DNA of 64,000 nucleotides from Staphylococcus arlettae (GTDB taxonomy: Bacteria; Bacillota; Bacilli; Staphylococcales; Staphylococcaceae): positions 63,321 through 127,320 of the forward strand of contig NZ_PPQB01000019.1 in the NCBI RefSeq assembly GCF_002902345.1, written 5' to 3'. Shown piece after piece: positions 1 through 9,110 of the stretch (position 1 is its first letter; each line of letters begins with the position of its first letter). Made by a program: the position numbers and the translations under genes. The notes beneath the pieces were generated by a model that did no database searches, was not told the origin of the DNA, and worked only from the letters and a program-made list of their open reading frames with translations.

Positions 1-455
1 TGTGCATATTTTCCAGCTGGCACAGAATTAGGCTCACCAATGGCTACTTTCTCATCGTTTTTAAGTTGTGATAAATCTTGTTTATCCGTTTTACTATTAC
101 CAATTAAAACCAGTTCGTTTTGAGCGTAATTATATGTATTATGCGCTTTGTCTTTATCCGCTAATATTTTAACATCTTTGATGTTAGCTGACATAAAAAC
201 ATCGCTAGGTGCTCCCTTTTCAATTTGTTGTCTTAATGACCCAGAACCACCGTAATTAAAATTAATAGCTACCTTGTCATGTTGTTTGTTAAAGGCTTGT
301 TCTAATTCTTTTGTGACGTCAGTTAAACTAGCTGCTGCTGAAATATTTAGCGTGTCTTTTTGTGTTGAACTTTTGTTCGACTTTTTCTCTGTTGATTGGC
401 CACAACCTGCTAAAATAATTATGCCAATTAGTAAAAATGTAATTAGTCTTTTCAT
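1..455 (-). CDS. modA: ModA, molybdate ABC transporter substrate-binding lipoprotein (3' end beyond window)
   Basis: This is the N-terminal 151 codons of a molybdate-binding lipoprotein; the rest lies beyond position 1. The reading frame opens with a lipoprotein signal peptide ending in a LAGC lipobox (Cys18). It continues with ISAAASLTDV at the start of the mature domain, then NYGGSGSLRQQIEKGAPSDV and GEPNSVPAG, which are typical of the ModA/PBP type 2 family and contribute to oxyanion binding. ModA would capture molybdate outside the membrane and pass it to ModBC, expected just outside the window. Molybdenum supply fits the formate dehydrogenase and fdhD found in the same window. The start is the ATG preceded by GGAAGGGG. 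Truncation is only by the window edge. Confidence 0.9.
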   Translation of the reverse strand, partial: MKRLITFLLIGIIILAGCGQSTEKKSNKSSTQKDTLNISAAASLTDVTKELEQAFNKQHDKVAINFNYGGSGSLRQQIEKGAPSDVFMSANIKDVKILADKDKAHNTYNYAQNELVLIGNSKTDKQDLSQLKNDEKVAIGEPNSVPAGKYA

Positions 456-508
456 GTATATTACCCCTTCCACAAATTAATTATAACCGTATTAATATTC
501 AAATTAAA

Positions 509-557
509 GAGAGTGGTGTAGGATTCAAATTTTTAATTTGATTCCTACACCACTCTT
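509..557 (-). terminator. Rho-independent terminator of the gal operon
   Basis: Two long complementary arms (AGAGTGGTGTAGGA and TCCTACACCACTCT) enclose an AT-rich loop and are followed by T-rich sequence on the minus strand, just beyond the galT stop codon. It separates galT from modA. Confidence 0.8.
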
Positions 558-601
558 TCGTTGAAGTTAATAGGCGTTGTACATAAATCTCTAGTTGTTT
601 A

Positions 602-2092
602 TTATAGTTTTGATGTAAATCTATGAAAGGCTTGTTTTCCTTCAACAGTTTGTTTAAATACACCTGCATCTTCTAATACACGTGTAAATTTTTTACCAAC
701 TTCTTGTTCAACAATGCTATCCACGTTAGAGTTTGTGAAATTATATTGCTTAAGCATTTGGTCTGCCCATGTTTTGTGTGATCCTATATCTATAGCATAA
801 CCACCTAGCAAATAACGCTTTACATCTTGTAGTTCTTTTTTTAGACGACCAGGTAAAATAGCAGTACCCATAACTTCAATTAAACCTATATTCTCTTGTT
901 TAATATGTTGTACATCTCGGTGTGGGTGATAAATACCTTCAGGATATTGCTCAGAGGTCTGGTTATCTCGCAACACGATGTCCACTTCATATTGCTGTGC
1001 ACGATAACGTGCGATTGGTGTAACTGTGTGATGACGTTGGCCATCTTCACTTACTGCTTTAATATCCGCTTGAATGTCTGAATAGCTATTCCATTGTTCC
1101 ATCACATATGTAGCCGCTTCAATTAATTCAGCTTTATCCTTTGATTTTAATCTAATAACACTCATTGGCCATTGCAATGTATAACTTGTAACAGCTGAGT
1201 AAGGTGTTAACTCAAAAGCTTCTTGTTGTGCAGCTAAATCCATCGGAAAAGTGTAACGACCTGCTTGATAATGATTATGCGATAAAATAGATCCTCCAAC
1301 GATAGGAATATCCGCATTAGAACCTATAAAATAATGTGGAAATTGATCAATAAAATCTAATAAATTAACAAAAGTTTCTCTATTGATGTTCATTGGTTCA
1401 TGACGTTCTGACAAGACTATACTATGCTCTTTAAAGTATGCGTACGGTGAATATTGAAATCCCCAGCGATGTTGACCAAGTTGCAATCTAATTATTCGAT
1501 GATTGCGACGTGCTGCTTGAGTCACACTACCTTCAAAACCTTCATTTTCCATACATAACGCACATTTTGGATAGTTAGTAGTTTTTTGAGCTTTCTCGCG
1601 TGCTATTTGTTTTGCATCTTTTTCTGGCTTTGATAAATTGATTGTTATTTCTAGTTCGCCATATTCAGTTGGCACCGTATAATTAATATTTTTCGCAATT
1701 GCATCTTCTTTTACATAATGGTTACGTTTCGATATGTCATAAAAATAATCCGTCGCTGCACTGTGGTCATTTTGATATTTTTCCCAAAAAATTTTATTTA
1801 TTTGTGAAGGTTTCGGAGTGATTAAATCTAAAATATTAGCTTCAGTTATTTCTTTACGATATAAACTATCTTCTAGCAATTCATTGTCGATGGCTTGTGT
1901 TATCCATAGTTGTGTAATTTCATTAGCATCGAGCTGTCCATAATTACTTTCTTCTTCAGTCGTTGTAACACCTTCTGCATTCAAATAAGTCAATAATTGA
2001 TTTTGAATGTAGTAAGCATCTTCATATTCATAATCTCCATGTTGTACCGCTTCATCAATGAATCGTTTAACTAATTGTTGGCTTAATAACAT
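602..2092 (-). CDS. galT: Galactose-1-phosphate uridylyltransferase, Firmicute type
   Basis: This 496-residue protein is the long GalT form of Gram-positive bacteria (GalT family 2). It transfers UMP from UDP-glucose to galactose 1-phosphate in the Leloir pathway, in the cytoplasm. The central segment SHNHYQAG carries the HxH-type histidines of the family, and HPHRDVQH follows further on. The frame could be read 28 codons further upstream, but the start chosen is the ATG at 2092: AAAGAGGAGG sits 5-6 bases before it and the stop of galE is only one base away, which indicates translational coupling. It is the last gene of galK-galE-galT and is followed by a strong terminator. Confidence 0.93.
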   Translation of the reverse strand: MLLSQQLVKRFIDEAVQHGDYEYEDAYYIQNQLLTYLNAEGVTTTEEESNYGQLDANEITQLWITQAIDNELLEDSLYRKEITEANILDLITPKPSQINKIFWEKYQNDHSAATDYFYDISKRNHYVKEDAIAKNINYTVPTEYGELEITINLSKPEKDAKQIAREKAQKTTNYPKCALCMENEGFEGSVTQAARRNHRIIRLQLGQHRWGFQYSPYAYFKEHSIVLSERHEPMNINRETFVNLLDFIDQFPHYFIGSNADIPIVGGSILSHNHYQAGRYTFPMDLAAQQEAFELTPYSAVTSYTLQWPMSVIRLKSKDKAELIEAATYVMEQWNSYSDIQADIKAVSEDGQRHHTVTPIARYRAQQYEVDIVLRDNQTSEQYPEGIYHPHRDVQHIKQENIGLIEVMGTAILPGRLKKELQDVKRYLLGGYAIDIGSHKTWADQMLKQYNFTNSNVDSIVEQEVGKKFTRVLEDAGVFKQTVEGKQAFHRFTSKL

Positions 2093-2093
2093 G

Positions 2094-3092
2094 TTAAACC
2101 TCCTCTTTATCATAGCCATGAGGATGATGTTGATGCCATTCCCATGCATGACGAATGATTTCATTAATATCATCAAAGCGCGGTTGCCATCCTAGTTGAT
2201 TCTTTGCTTTGTCACTTGCAGCAATTAATACACTAGGATCCCCAGCACGTCTCTTGCCTACACTCGCATTTATGGAGTGGCCTGTTACTGCTCTAGCCGC
2301 TTCTAAGATTTCAAATACTGAATAACCATTGCTACTACCTAAATTAAATGCACCAGAGGCGCCTCCATTTTTTAAATAATCAAAAGCTAAAATATGTGCA
2401 TCAATTAAATCGACTACGTGCAGGTAATCTCTAATGCATGAACCATCAGCTGTATTATAATCATCACCAAAGACTGTTAATTGCTCTCGTTGTTCTAATG
2501 CCACTTCCAACACAATTGGAATTAAATGTGTTTCAGGTCTATGATCTTCACCAATGACTCCATCCGGATGTGCACCCGCTACATTGAAATAACGTAAAGC
2601 TGCAAAATTAACGCCATATGCTTCATGACACCAACACATCATTTTCTCCATCACTAATTTACTTTCACCATAAGGACTCGTTGGATTAGTAGTATCTGTT
2701 TCGTTAATTGGAATAGTGTCAGGTTCACCGTAGACAGCAGCAGTCGAAGAAAACACAATATGTTTAACATTAAATGTATACATTACTTCTAATACACTTT
2801 GTAATCCTTGTACATTATTATTGAAATACGCCAAAGGTTTCTCTACTGATTCCCCTACTAATGAGTATGCACAGAAATGAAAGACCCCTTCTACATCTTC
2901 ATGTGTAAAAACTTCAGTGAGAAATTCTTTGTCTCGTACATCTCCTTCATAAAAACGCGCCGCCGTATGTACGGCTTGACGATGTCCTGTTTGTAAATTA
3001 TCTACAACAGCTACATCATATCCTTGTTCAATTAATTGATAGACTGCATGGCTTCCAATATAACCTGCGCCACCTAATACTAATACAGACAT
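2094..3092 (-). CDS. galE: UDP-glucose 4-epimerase
   Basis: GalE interconverts UDP-galactose and UDP-glucose, regenerating the UMP donor for GalT. The 332-residue protein is a short-chain dehydrogenase/reductase of the extended type. It has the N-terminal NAD-binding motif GGAGYIGS (residues 7-14), the SSTAAVYG segment with the catalytic Ser/Thr region, and the catalytic YGESK (YxxxK) motif near residue 147. AALRYFNVAGA and SCIRDYLHVVDL are further GalE-family blocks. It lies between galK (26 bp upstream) and galT (1 bp downstream), so the three genes are very probably one transcript. Confidence 0.95.
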   Translation of the reverse strand: MSVLVLGGAGYIGSHAVYQLIEQGYDVAVVDNLQTGHRQAVHTAARFYEGDVRDKEFLTEVFTHEDVEGVFHFCAYSLVGESVEKPLAYFNNNVQGLQSVLEVMYTFNVKHIVFSSTAAVYGEPDTIPINETDTTNPTSPYGESKLVMEKMMCWCHEAYGVNFAALRYFNVAGAHPDGVIGEDHRPETHLIPIVLEVALEQREQLTVFGDDYNTADGSCIRDYLHVVDLIDAHILAFDYLKNGGASGAFNLGSSNGYSVFEILEAARAVTGHSINASVGKRRAGDPSVLIAASDKAKNQLGWQPRFDDINEIIRHAWEWHQHHPHGYDKEEV

Positions 3093-3118
3093 ATAAACAT
3101 CCTTTCTCCTAATTCGTC

Positions 3119-4291
3119 TTATGAGTTATGTGTAATTAATTTCATACCATCGCTAATTCGAACATGATAAAAAGCTGGCGCATAGCCAATTTTTTCTTGA
3201 TATATGGTAGATACTTCTTGCTCTAATTGCTTAATGCTATCTTTATGCACTAAAGCAATTGCACACCCTGCAAAACCAGCCCCTGTCATTCGTGCTCCAA
3301 GTACACCATCTACTTGCTGTGCAGTTTCGGCTAAAGTATCTAATTCTATACCAGTAACTTCATAATCACTTTTCAATGATTGATGTGATGCGTTTAACAA
3401 TTGTCCAAAACGATGTAAGTCATTTTCTGTTAAAGCTGCATGTGCTAATTTCGTTCGCTCATTTTCAGCTATAGCATGGCGTGCTCTTTTAATATTAATA
3501 TCATCGTTAATTAAATGACTATATTGGTCAAAGGTCTTCAAATCAATATCACATAGTTGGGTAATATTTAACTGTTGCTGCAAATCAGACAGTGCTTCCT
3601 CACATTGCGCCCGACGTTCGTTATATTTAGATTCCGTTAAAGACCGACGTTTATTCGTATTCATAATGGATATTACATAATCCCCAAACCTTGCCGGTAC
3701 GTATGTATAGTCTAAAGTTGCCGTATCTAACAAAATAGCATGCTCTTCTTTACCTAAACCAATAATAAATTGATCCATGATACCGGAATTTACACCCATG
3801 TAGTTATTTTCAACTTGTTGTCCTATCTTAATAAGTGCCAATTTATCTAGTTCGAGTTCAAATAATGCATTAATCATCCAACCTGTCACTAATTCGATTG
3901 ATGCAGATGATGATAAGCTCGCACCATTAGGAATAGTGCCTTCAAAAATCAAATTAAAACCACGATTAATCTCTGGATATTGTTCTTTTAAATATTTAAT
4001 AACTCCTTTGGGATAATTCGCCCAATCATGTGATGCATCAAAATCTAACTGATTCAAATTAACTTTAACAATACCTTGTTCTGGAAAATTCTTTGAATAT
4101 AATTGTATAGTTTGATCTGTGCGTAACGACGCCATCCCATATGTTCCTAATTCAATAGCAGCAGGAAAAACATAACCACCATTATAATCAGTATGTTCGC
4201 CAATTAAATTAATTCGCCCTGGCGCAAATGCATTAACTGTTGGCTGCGTTTGGAATTGTGTCTCAAAATCAGAGTTTAATTGTTGTAACAT
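3119..4291 (-). CDS. galK: Galactokinase
   Basis: GalK phosphorylates alpha-D-galactose with ATP to galactose 1-phosphate, the first committed step of the Leloir pathway. The 390-residue GHMP kinase has the galactokinase signature GRINLIGEHTDYNGGY (residues 25-40), the ATP-binding loop PNGASLSSSASIE and the C-terminal GHMP motif MTGAGFAGCAI. It is first in the operon, behind a promoter overlapped by GalR-type operator repeats (4321-4365). The ATG follows AAAGGGGTG. Galactose mutarotase is present elsewhere in the window (61504-62523), and no galactose permease adjoins the cluster. Confidence 0.95.
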   Translation of the reverse strand: MLQQLNSDFETQFQTQPTVNAFAPGRINLIGEHTDYNGGYVFPAAIELGTYGMASLRTDQTIQLYSKNFPEQGIVKVNLNQLDFDASHDWANYPKGVIKYLKEQYPEINRGFNLIFEGTIPNGASLSSSASIELVTGWMINALFELELDKLALIKIGQQVENNYMGVNSGIMDQFIIGLGKEEHAILLDTATLDYTYVPARFGDYVISIMNTNKRRSLTESKYNERRAQCEEALSDLQQQLNITQLCDIDLKTFDQYSHLINDDINIKRARHAIAENERTKLAHAALTENDLHRFGQLLNASHQSLKSDYEVTGIELDTLAETAQQVDGVLGARMTGAGFAGCAIALVHKDSIKQLEQEVSTIYQEKIGYAPAFYHVRISDGMKLITHNS

Positions 4292-4320
4292 CTTTCACAC
4301 CCCTTTATATATAGCTACTT

Positions 4321-4365
4321 AGTAAACATAAATAAAGTTTACTTGTTTACTCTACACTTTGTCAA
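4321..4365 (-). promoter_or_regulatory. galKET promoter with GalR-type operator repeats
   Basis: On the minus strand a TTGACA -35 (4365-4360) is followed after 18 bp by TAAACT (4341-4336). The heptamer GTTTACT occurs at 4337-4343 and 4345-4351 on the + strand, with its inverse AGTAAAC at 4321-4327. The same heptamer recurs upstream of galR (5396-5421), so these repeats are good candidates for the operator of the adjacent LacI-family regulator, placed to block RNA polymerase. Confidence 0.6.
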
Positions 4366-4376
4366 TTAAATGACTT

Positions 4377-5421
<1,045 letters not shown>

Positions 5422-5471
5422 CGATGTCTTGCAATAATAGTTCATTACTATTTTTTTCTAAGGTTATTGTT

Positions 5472-5500
5472 TTGATAGTAGACTTTAGATACGCTAAACT
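5472..5500 (+). promoter_or_regulatory. Probable sigma-A promoter of fdhD
   Basis: TTGATA (5472-5477) and TAAACT (5495-5500) are separated by 17 bp and lie about 30 bp before the fdhD start. Confidence 0.45.
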
Positions 5501-5531
5501 AGAAATAATTGGTGGATAAGGAGTGAAAGCT

Positions 5532-6332
5532 ATGTCGAAAGATGTGTTAAACAATCAACCTATAGTGCGCTATGAAAATGGTGAGTTAGTAGAATCACAT
5601 GATCATTATGTTACTGAATTTCCGCTGACAATTATGGTTAATGGTCAAGAGTTTGCAACTGTTATTTGCAGTCCTAACAATTTAACAGAGCTCGTGGTAG
5701 GATTTCTCGCATCTGAAGGTGTTATTCTAAAAAGAGATGAATTAAAATCAATACAAATTGACGATAGTAAGGGGTTTGCACACGTTGAACTTACCAAAGA
5801 CTTAGGTGAGCGCGTCGAGTATTCTACTAAACGAATGATTGCTTCATGTTGTGGTAAAAGTAGAGAATTTTATTTCAAGAATGATGCAGCCATCGCCAAA
5901 ACTTCCATGTCCAATATTACAATCTCTCCACACCAAGTATTAGAAATGATGAAAGGTTTACAAAACGCCAGCACTGTATTTAAACAAACAGGCGGCTTGC
6001 ACAATGCTGCTATTAGCGATGGTGACAACTTCTTTGAACATAGACAAGATATCGGGCGTCATAATGCACTTGATAAACTTTATGGCTACTGTATTTATAA
6101 CCATATATCTATTCGAGATAAAGTACTTATTTTTAGTGGCCGTATTTCATCAGAAATATTAATTAAAGCAACTAAAATAGGTGTAGGGGTGATATTATCA
6201 AAATCTGCTCCAACTACATTAGCTGTACAACTTGCGAAAGATTTAAATATTACAGCTGTTGGGTTTATAAGAGATGGTAATTTTAATATTTATAGTCATC
6301 CAGAACGTATAAAAGCTATTGAATCTAATTAA
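5532..6332 (+). CDS. fdhD: FdhD, sulfurtransferase for formate dehydrogenase
   Basis: FdhD passes sulfur from a cysteine desulfurase to the bis-MGD molybdenum cofactor, a step needed for formate dehydrogenase activity. The 266-residue protein shows the ASCCGKSR segment with the conserved cysteines of the family, TGGLHNAA and IGRHNALDKL with the cofactor-binding region, and FSGRISSEI towards the C-terminus. The chosen ATG is 8 bases after AAGGAG; an in-frame GTG three codons upstream overlaps that ribosome-binding site. Its client is probably the formate dehydrogenase at 27430-30384, which is not adjacent. A long inverted repeat overlaps its last codons and ends transcription. Confidence 0.92.
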   Translation: MSKDVLNNQPIVRYENGELVESHDHYVTEFPLTIMVNGQEFATVICSPNNLTELVVGFLASEGVILKRDELKSIQIDDSKGFAHVELTKDLGERVEYSTKRMIASCCGKSREFYFKNDAAIAKTSMSNITISPHQVLEMMKGLQNASTVFKQTGGLHNAAISDGDNFFEHRQDIGRHNALDKLYGYCIYNHISIRDKVLIFSGRISSEILIKATKIGVGVILSKSAPTTLAVQLAKDLNITAVGFIRDGNFNIYSHPERIKAIESN

Positions 6333-6359
6333 GTAATCACATTAGATTCAATAGCTTTT
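6311..6359. terminator. Bidirectional terminator between fdhD and the GNAT gene
   Basis: A 19-bp perfect inverted repeat (AAAAGCTATTGAATCTAAT and its complement) with an 11-base loop, A-rich on one side and T-rich on the other. Its left arm lies inside the last codons of fdhD, and it can serve both convergent genes. Confidence 0.85.
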
Positions 6360-6366
6360 ATATTTA

Positions 6367-7119
6367 TTATACATCTTCTTTTAACACTTGCTGGCAAAAG
6401 CCAATATAGCTGTAGCCCTGCTTAACATACATATCTTTGGCTGTATCTTCACCGTCAGCAACTAAGATTATTATTTTATTTTGAGCAACATCTGCGACAA
6501 AACTTTGCATTATTGTGCCAATGCCGCGTCGTTGAAATTCAGGGATGACGCCAAAACCGTCAATTTCCACACATTTTGAAGTGATAATCAAATCTAAAAT
6601 ACCTACTGGTTTGTTATTGTAATAAGCAATAACACGATCTACATGGTCCAAATCATGAGTGTTACGAATCATTTGGCTACTATGTTGTACGTATGTATCG
6701 CCAAAAGGTTCTGCAAAAACTTGATACACTTTCAGATAGTCTTCCACTTCTGAATGAGATACAAATTTCACGGTAATATCAGGGTGTTCAGCATATTGAA
6801 CTTGGTTGGAATCAATCGCATACATTTCTAAACAACCTAATTCAAAACCTCTGTTGTTTATTTCAGCTTTAAACTGTTCATTTAAATCTATATTTTCCGG
6901 AAAGGTAAACGACAAATGATGAGAACCTTGAACATGATGCATTTGTAATTGCGTATCAATATCAGATAGCCATTGTTGTAATGAAGGCATGCGATGATAC
7001 ATCCATTTATTTTCATCGAAAATGATACTATCTTCCGGTGTTAAATAAATTGTTTTCATCATATCTGTACTATAAACTAGTCCACCTTGATAAATATCCT
7101 TCATTGAAATATGCTTCAT
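6367..7119 (-). CDS. GNAT family N-acetyltransferase
   Basis: A 250-residue protein with a C-terminal GNAT fold. The acetyl-CoA pyrophosphate loop is seen in GVIPEFQRRGIGTIM (about residues 192-206), matching the Q/RxxGxG/A motif A, and YVKQGYSYIGF fits motif B. The N-terminal 120 residues are less conserved and probably form an extra domain. The substrate cannot be told from sequence. The ATG follows GGCGGGGAGAG. It runs convergent to fdhD and lies 25 bp after bioY on the same strand, so it may be co-transcribed with bioY. Confidence 0.82.
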   Translation of the reverse strand: MKHISMKDIYQGGLVYSTDMMKTIYLTPEDSIIFDENKWMYHRMPSLQQWLSDIDTQLQMHHVQGSHHLSFTFPENIDLNEQFKAEINNRGFELGCLEMYAIDSNQVQYAEHPDITVKFVSHSEVEDYLKVYQVFAEPFGDTYVQHSSQMIRNTHDLDHVDRVIAYYNNKPVGILDLIITSKCVEIDGFGVIPEFQRRGIGTIMQSFVADVAQNKIIILVADGEDTAKDMYVKQGYSYIGFCQQVLKEDV

Positions 7120-7144
7120 CTATGTTCTCTCCCCGCCAAATATA

Positions 7145-7696
7145 CTATTGTTTCAATAATTGTTTAAATCTACTATGATTTAATAAAATATTACCTAATA
7201 GACTAGCTAAAATAGCTTTAATAATATCTCCTGGCATAAACACTAATGCTAAAGTTAATGATTTCGTTACCGGAATATTAGTAATAAGACCCATAATCAT
7301 AGTTCCCACAATATCTAATAGTAAAACACCTACTACTAAAGTAATTATTAACAGTACGACAAAATTTATTTTGTCAAAATACAAATCACGCAGTAATCCT
7401 ATTAAAAATGTGACGACAGGATACATAAATAAAAAACCTGCAGATGGTCCGACAAATACGCCTATACCACCTCTACCGCCTGATAATAACGGTAACCCTG
7501 TAGCAACTAATAATAATAAAATCAATACACTAATCGTACCGTATTTACGCCCTAATATAATACCAGCTAAAAAGATTCCAATATTTTGTAAAACAATTGG
7601 AACAGGCATAAATGGTAAAGGAATTGATGGGATCGCCCCCATTACTGCAATTATAGCAGTCATGAGTGCAGTATAAACAAGATATTTCGTTGACAT
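7145..7696 (-). CDS. bioY: BioY, substrate-binding (S) component of a biotin ECF transporter
   Basis: BioY is a small integral membrane protein that binds biotin and works with the shared energy-coupling module EcfT-EcfA-EcfA', encoded elsewhere. This 183-residue protein has about six hydrophobic segments and the BioY hallmarks PLPFMPVPIVLQNIG and GRKYGTISVLILLLLVATG, followed by GGRGGIGVFVGPSAGF. The second of two close ATGs is chosen because AAGGAGG abuts the first and is correctly spaced for the second. A BirA-like inverted repeat overlaps the upstream region, consistent with repression when biotin is plentiful. Confidence 0.93.
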   Translation of the reverse strand: MSTKYLVYTALMTAIIAVMGAIPSIPLPFMPVPIVLQNIGIFLAGIILGRKYGTISVLILLLLVATGLPLLSGGRGGIGVFVGPSAGFLFMYPVVTFLIGLLRDLYFDKINFVVLLIITLVVGVLLLDIVGTMIMGLITNIPVTKSLTLALVFMPGDIIKAILASLLGNILLNHSRFKQLLKQ

Positions 7697-7721
7697 ACTC
7701 ATTCCTCCTTATATGAGCAAA

Positions 7722-7764
7722 ATTATACCATAAATGTTAACTACAAAAAATAAAAAGTTTACAA
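7722..7764 (-). promoter_or_regulatory. bioY promoter with putative BirA operator
   Basis: On the minus strand TATAAT (7727-7722) is the likely -10. Just upstream, ATGTTAACT (7734-7742) and AGTTTACAA (7756-7764), read on the + strand, form imperfect inverted arms 13 bp apart, resembling the biotin repressor operator of Firmicutes (TGTTAAC or TGTAAAC arms). Confidence 0.5.
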
Positions 7765-7842
7765 ATGTTTTTTACTTCTATAAAAATGAAAATACAAGTC
7801 CGGAAAATAAAAATCTTTAACTAATAATAAATGTCAAATTTA

Positions 7843-7877
7843 AAGAGGACCAATCCATATTAAGGATTGGTCCTCTT
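7843..7877 (-). terminator. Terminator of fhuD2
   Basis: A 14-bp perfect stem (AAGAGGACCAATCC with its complement) and an 8-base loop are followed on the minus strand by TTTAAATTT. It lies about 110 bp after the fhuD2 stop. Confidence 0.8.
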
Positions 7878-7989
7878 ATTTTGAGCATGGGGCTTTATGT
7901 CCCACCCTCGTTCTACTTTCATCAGTGAACCGTTGAGCAGTATGTTTTTAAGTTATTAAACATCGTGTTCACTATTATTAGAATTACAA

Positions 7990-8901
7990 TTATTGATTTA
8001 ACAGTTTTTCTTTTAAATCTTTACGCATAAATTCTAACGTATATGGATCATTATACCAATATGATGTGGCATTAATTTTTATGACTTGATCATTTTTAAC
8101 TGCTGGAATGTTTTTCCATAAGTCAGTCGATTGATAACTTGGCTCTGCTTTTCCTTGACTCGTTGAAACTATATAATCACCAGCGTAATCAGCCATTTTT
8201 TCTTGCTTAATTTCCGCCCAACCTTCTTTTTCAGTTAACGATTTTACTTTGTCTGGCATTTTCAAGCCGAACGCTTGGTAAAGGACTTCGCCACCACGTC
8301 CCCAGTTTTCACCGTAAGTATATAGTTTTTTATCAAACTCATCGAAAATAGTTACAGTTGAGTCTTTTCCAATTTTATTTTGGATTTGCTCACCGTCTTT
8401 TTTCGTTTTAGCTTTCCATTCTTTTTCCCATTTTTGTTGTTCTTTTTCTTTACCGACAATTTTAGCAAGTTCTTGTTGTTGATCTAAATAATCGTGTTTG
8501 CCATAATCAAAAACTACTGTTGGCGCTATTTTTTTATATTTTTTGATATTTTTATCTGTAGAATAAGCAATGATGAGATCTGGTTTTGTTTTAGCAACTT
8601 TTTCTACATCATTTTCTCCGACTTTTTCTACTCCTTTAAATTTATCTTTAATAACATCACTTTGCTCTACTTGATCACTAACAGCCACTAAATTGGCACC
8701 TAAATATTTCAAACCTGGTGCATAAGTTGGTGCCACAGATGCAATACGCTCAGGATTTTTAGGAATTTCCACCTTTTTACCACTATCTAATGTATATGAC
8801 TTCGTTTCTTTTTTATTTTTATCTGAATTACTGTCTGAGCCATTCCCACATGCTGCTAATACAAGTACGCAAGCTATTAATACTAACCATAATTTCTTCA
8901 T
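7990..8901 (-). CDS. fhuD2: FhuD2, hydroxamate siderophore-binding lipoprotein
   Basis: This 303-residue lipoprotein captures iron(III)-hydroxamate siderophores at the cell surface and delivers them to the FhuBG permease with the FhuC ATPase, encoded elsewhere. It begins with a signal peptide ending in LAAC (Cys18). The body closely resembles S. aureus FhuD2 as I remember it, including DLIIAYSTDKNIKKY, FDEFDKKLYTYG, the NWGRGGEVLYQAFGLKMP segment whose Trp and Arg contact the siderophore, and SYWYNDPYTLEFMRKDLKEK. The gene is monocistronic, with a Fur box in front and a terminator behind. Confidence 0.93.
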   Translation of the reverse strand: MKKLWLVLIACVLVLAACGNGSDSNSDKNKKETKSYTLDSGKKVEIPKNPERIASVAPTYAPGLKYLGANLVAVSDQVEQSDVIKDKFKGVEKVGENDVEKVAKTKPDLIIAYSTDKNIKKYKKIAPTVVFDYGKHDYLDQQQELAKIVGKEKEQQKWEKEWKAKTKKDGEQIQNKIGKDSTVTIFDEFDKKLYTYGENWGRGGEVLYQAFGLKMPDKVKSLTEKEGWAEIKQEKMADYAGDYIVSTSQGKAEPSYQSTDLWKNIPAVKNDQVIKINATSYWYNDPYTLEFMRKDLKEKLLNQ

Positions 8902-8913
8902 AATTTACCCTCC

Positions 8914-8932
8914 ATTGAAAATGATTATCACT
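8914..8932 (-). promoter_or_regulatory. Fur box upstream of fhuD2
   Basis: The minus strand reads AGTGATAATCATTTTCAAT, matching most of the 19-bp Fur consensus with the core TGATAATCATT intact. It sits 13 bp before the fhuD2 start codon and implies iron-dependent repression. Confidence 0.8.
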
Positions 8933-9110
8933 TCCAATATATTATAAAATTTTACGCTTTTAATTACAATACCTAAATAGAGGCAACAGAAAAATTATTT
9001 TCACAGTAACTTGACCGCAGCTATTATACTTATACTAGCGCACGCAAAATTATAAAACTTATTCTGCCTGCCCGTGTGGAACAATCATAACTAAATACGC
9101 TTAAAAGCTA

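Noticed and set aside
7886..7935. A GGGGCTTTATGTCCCAC segment resembling the interspersed repeat
   Set aside because: Only a few bases match the repeat units; alignment does not extend through either hairpin.
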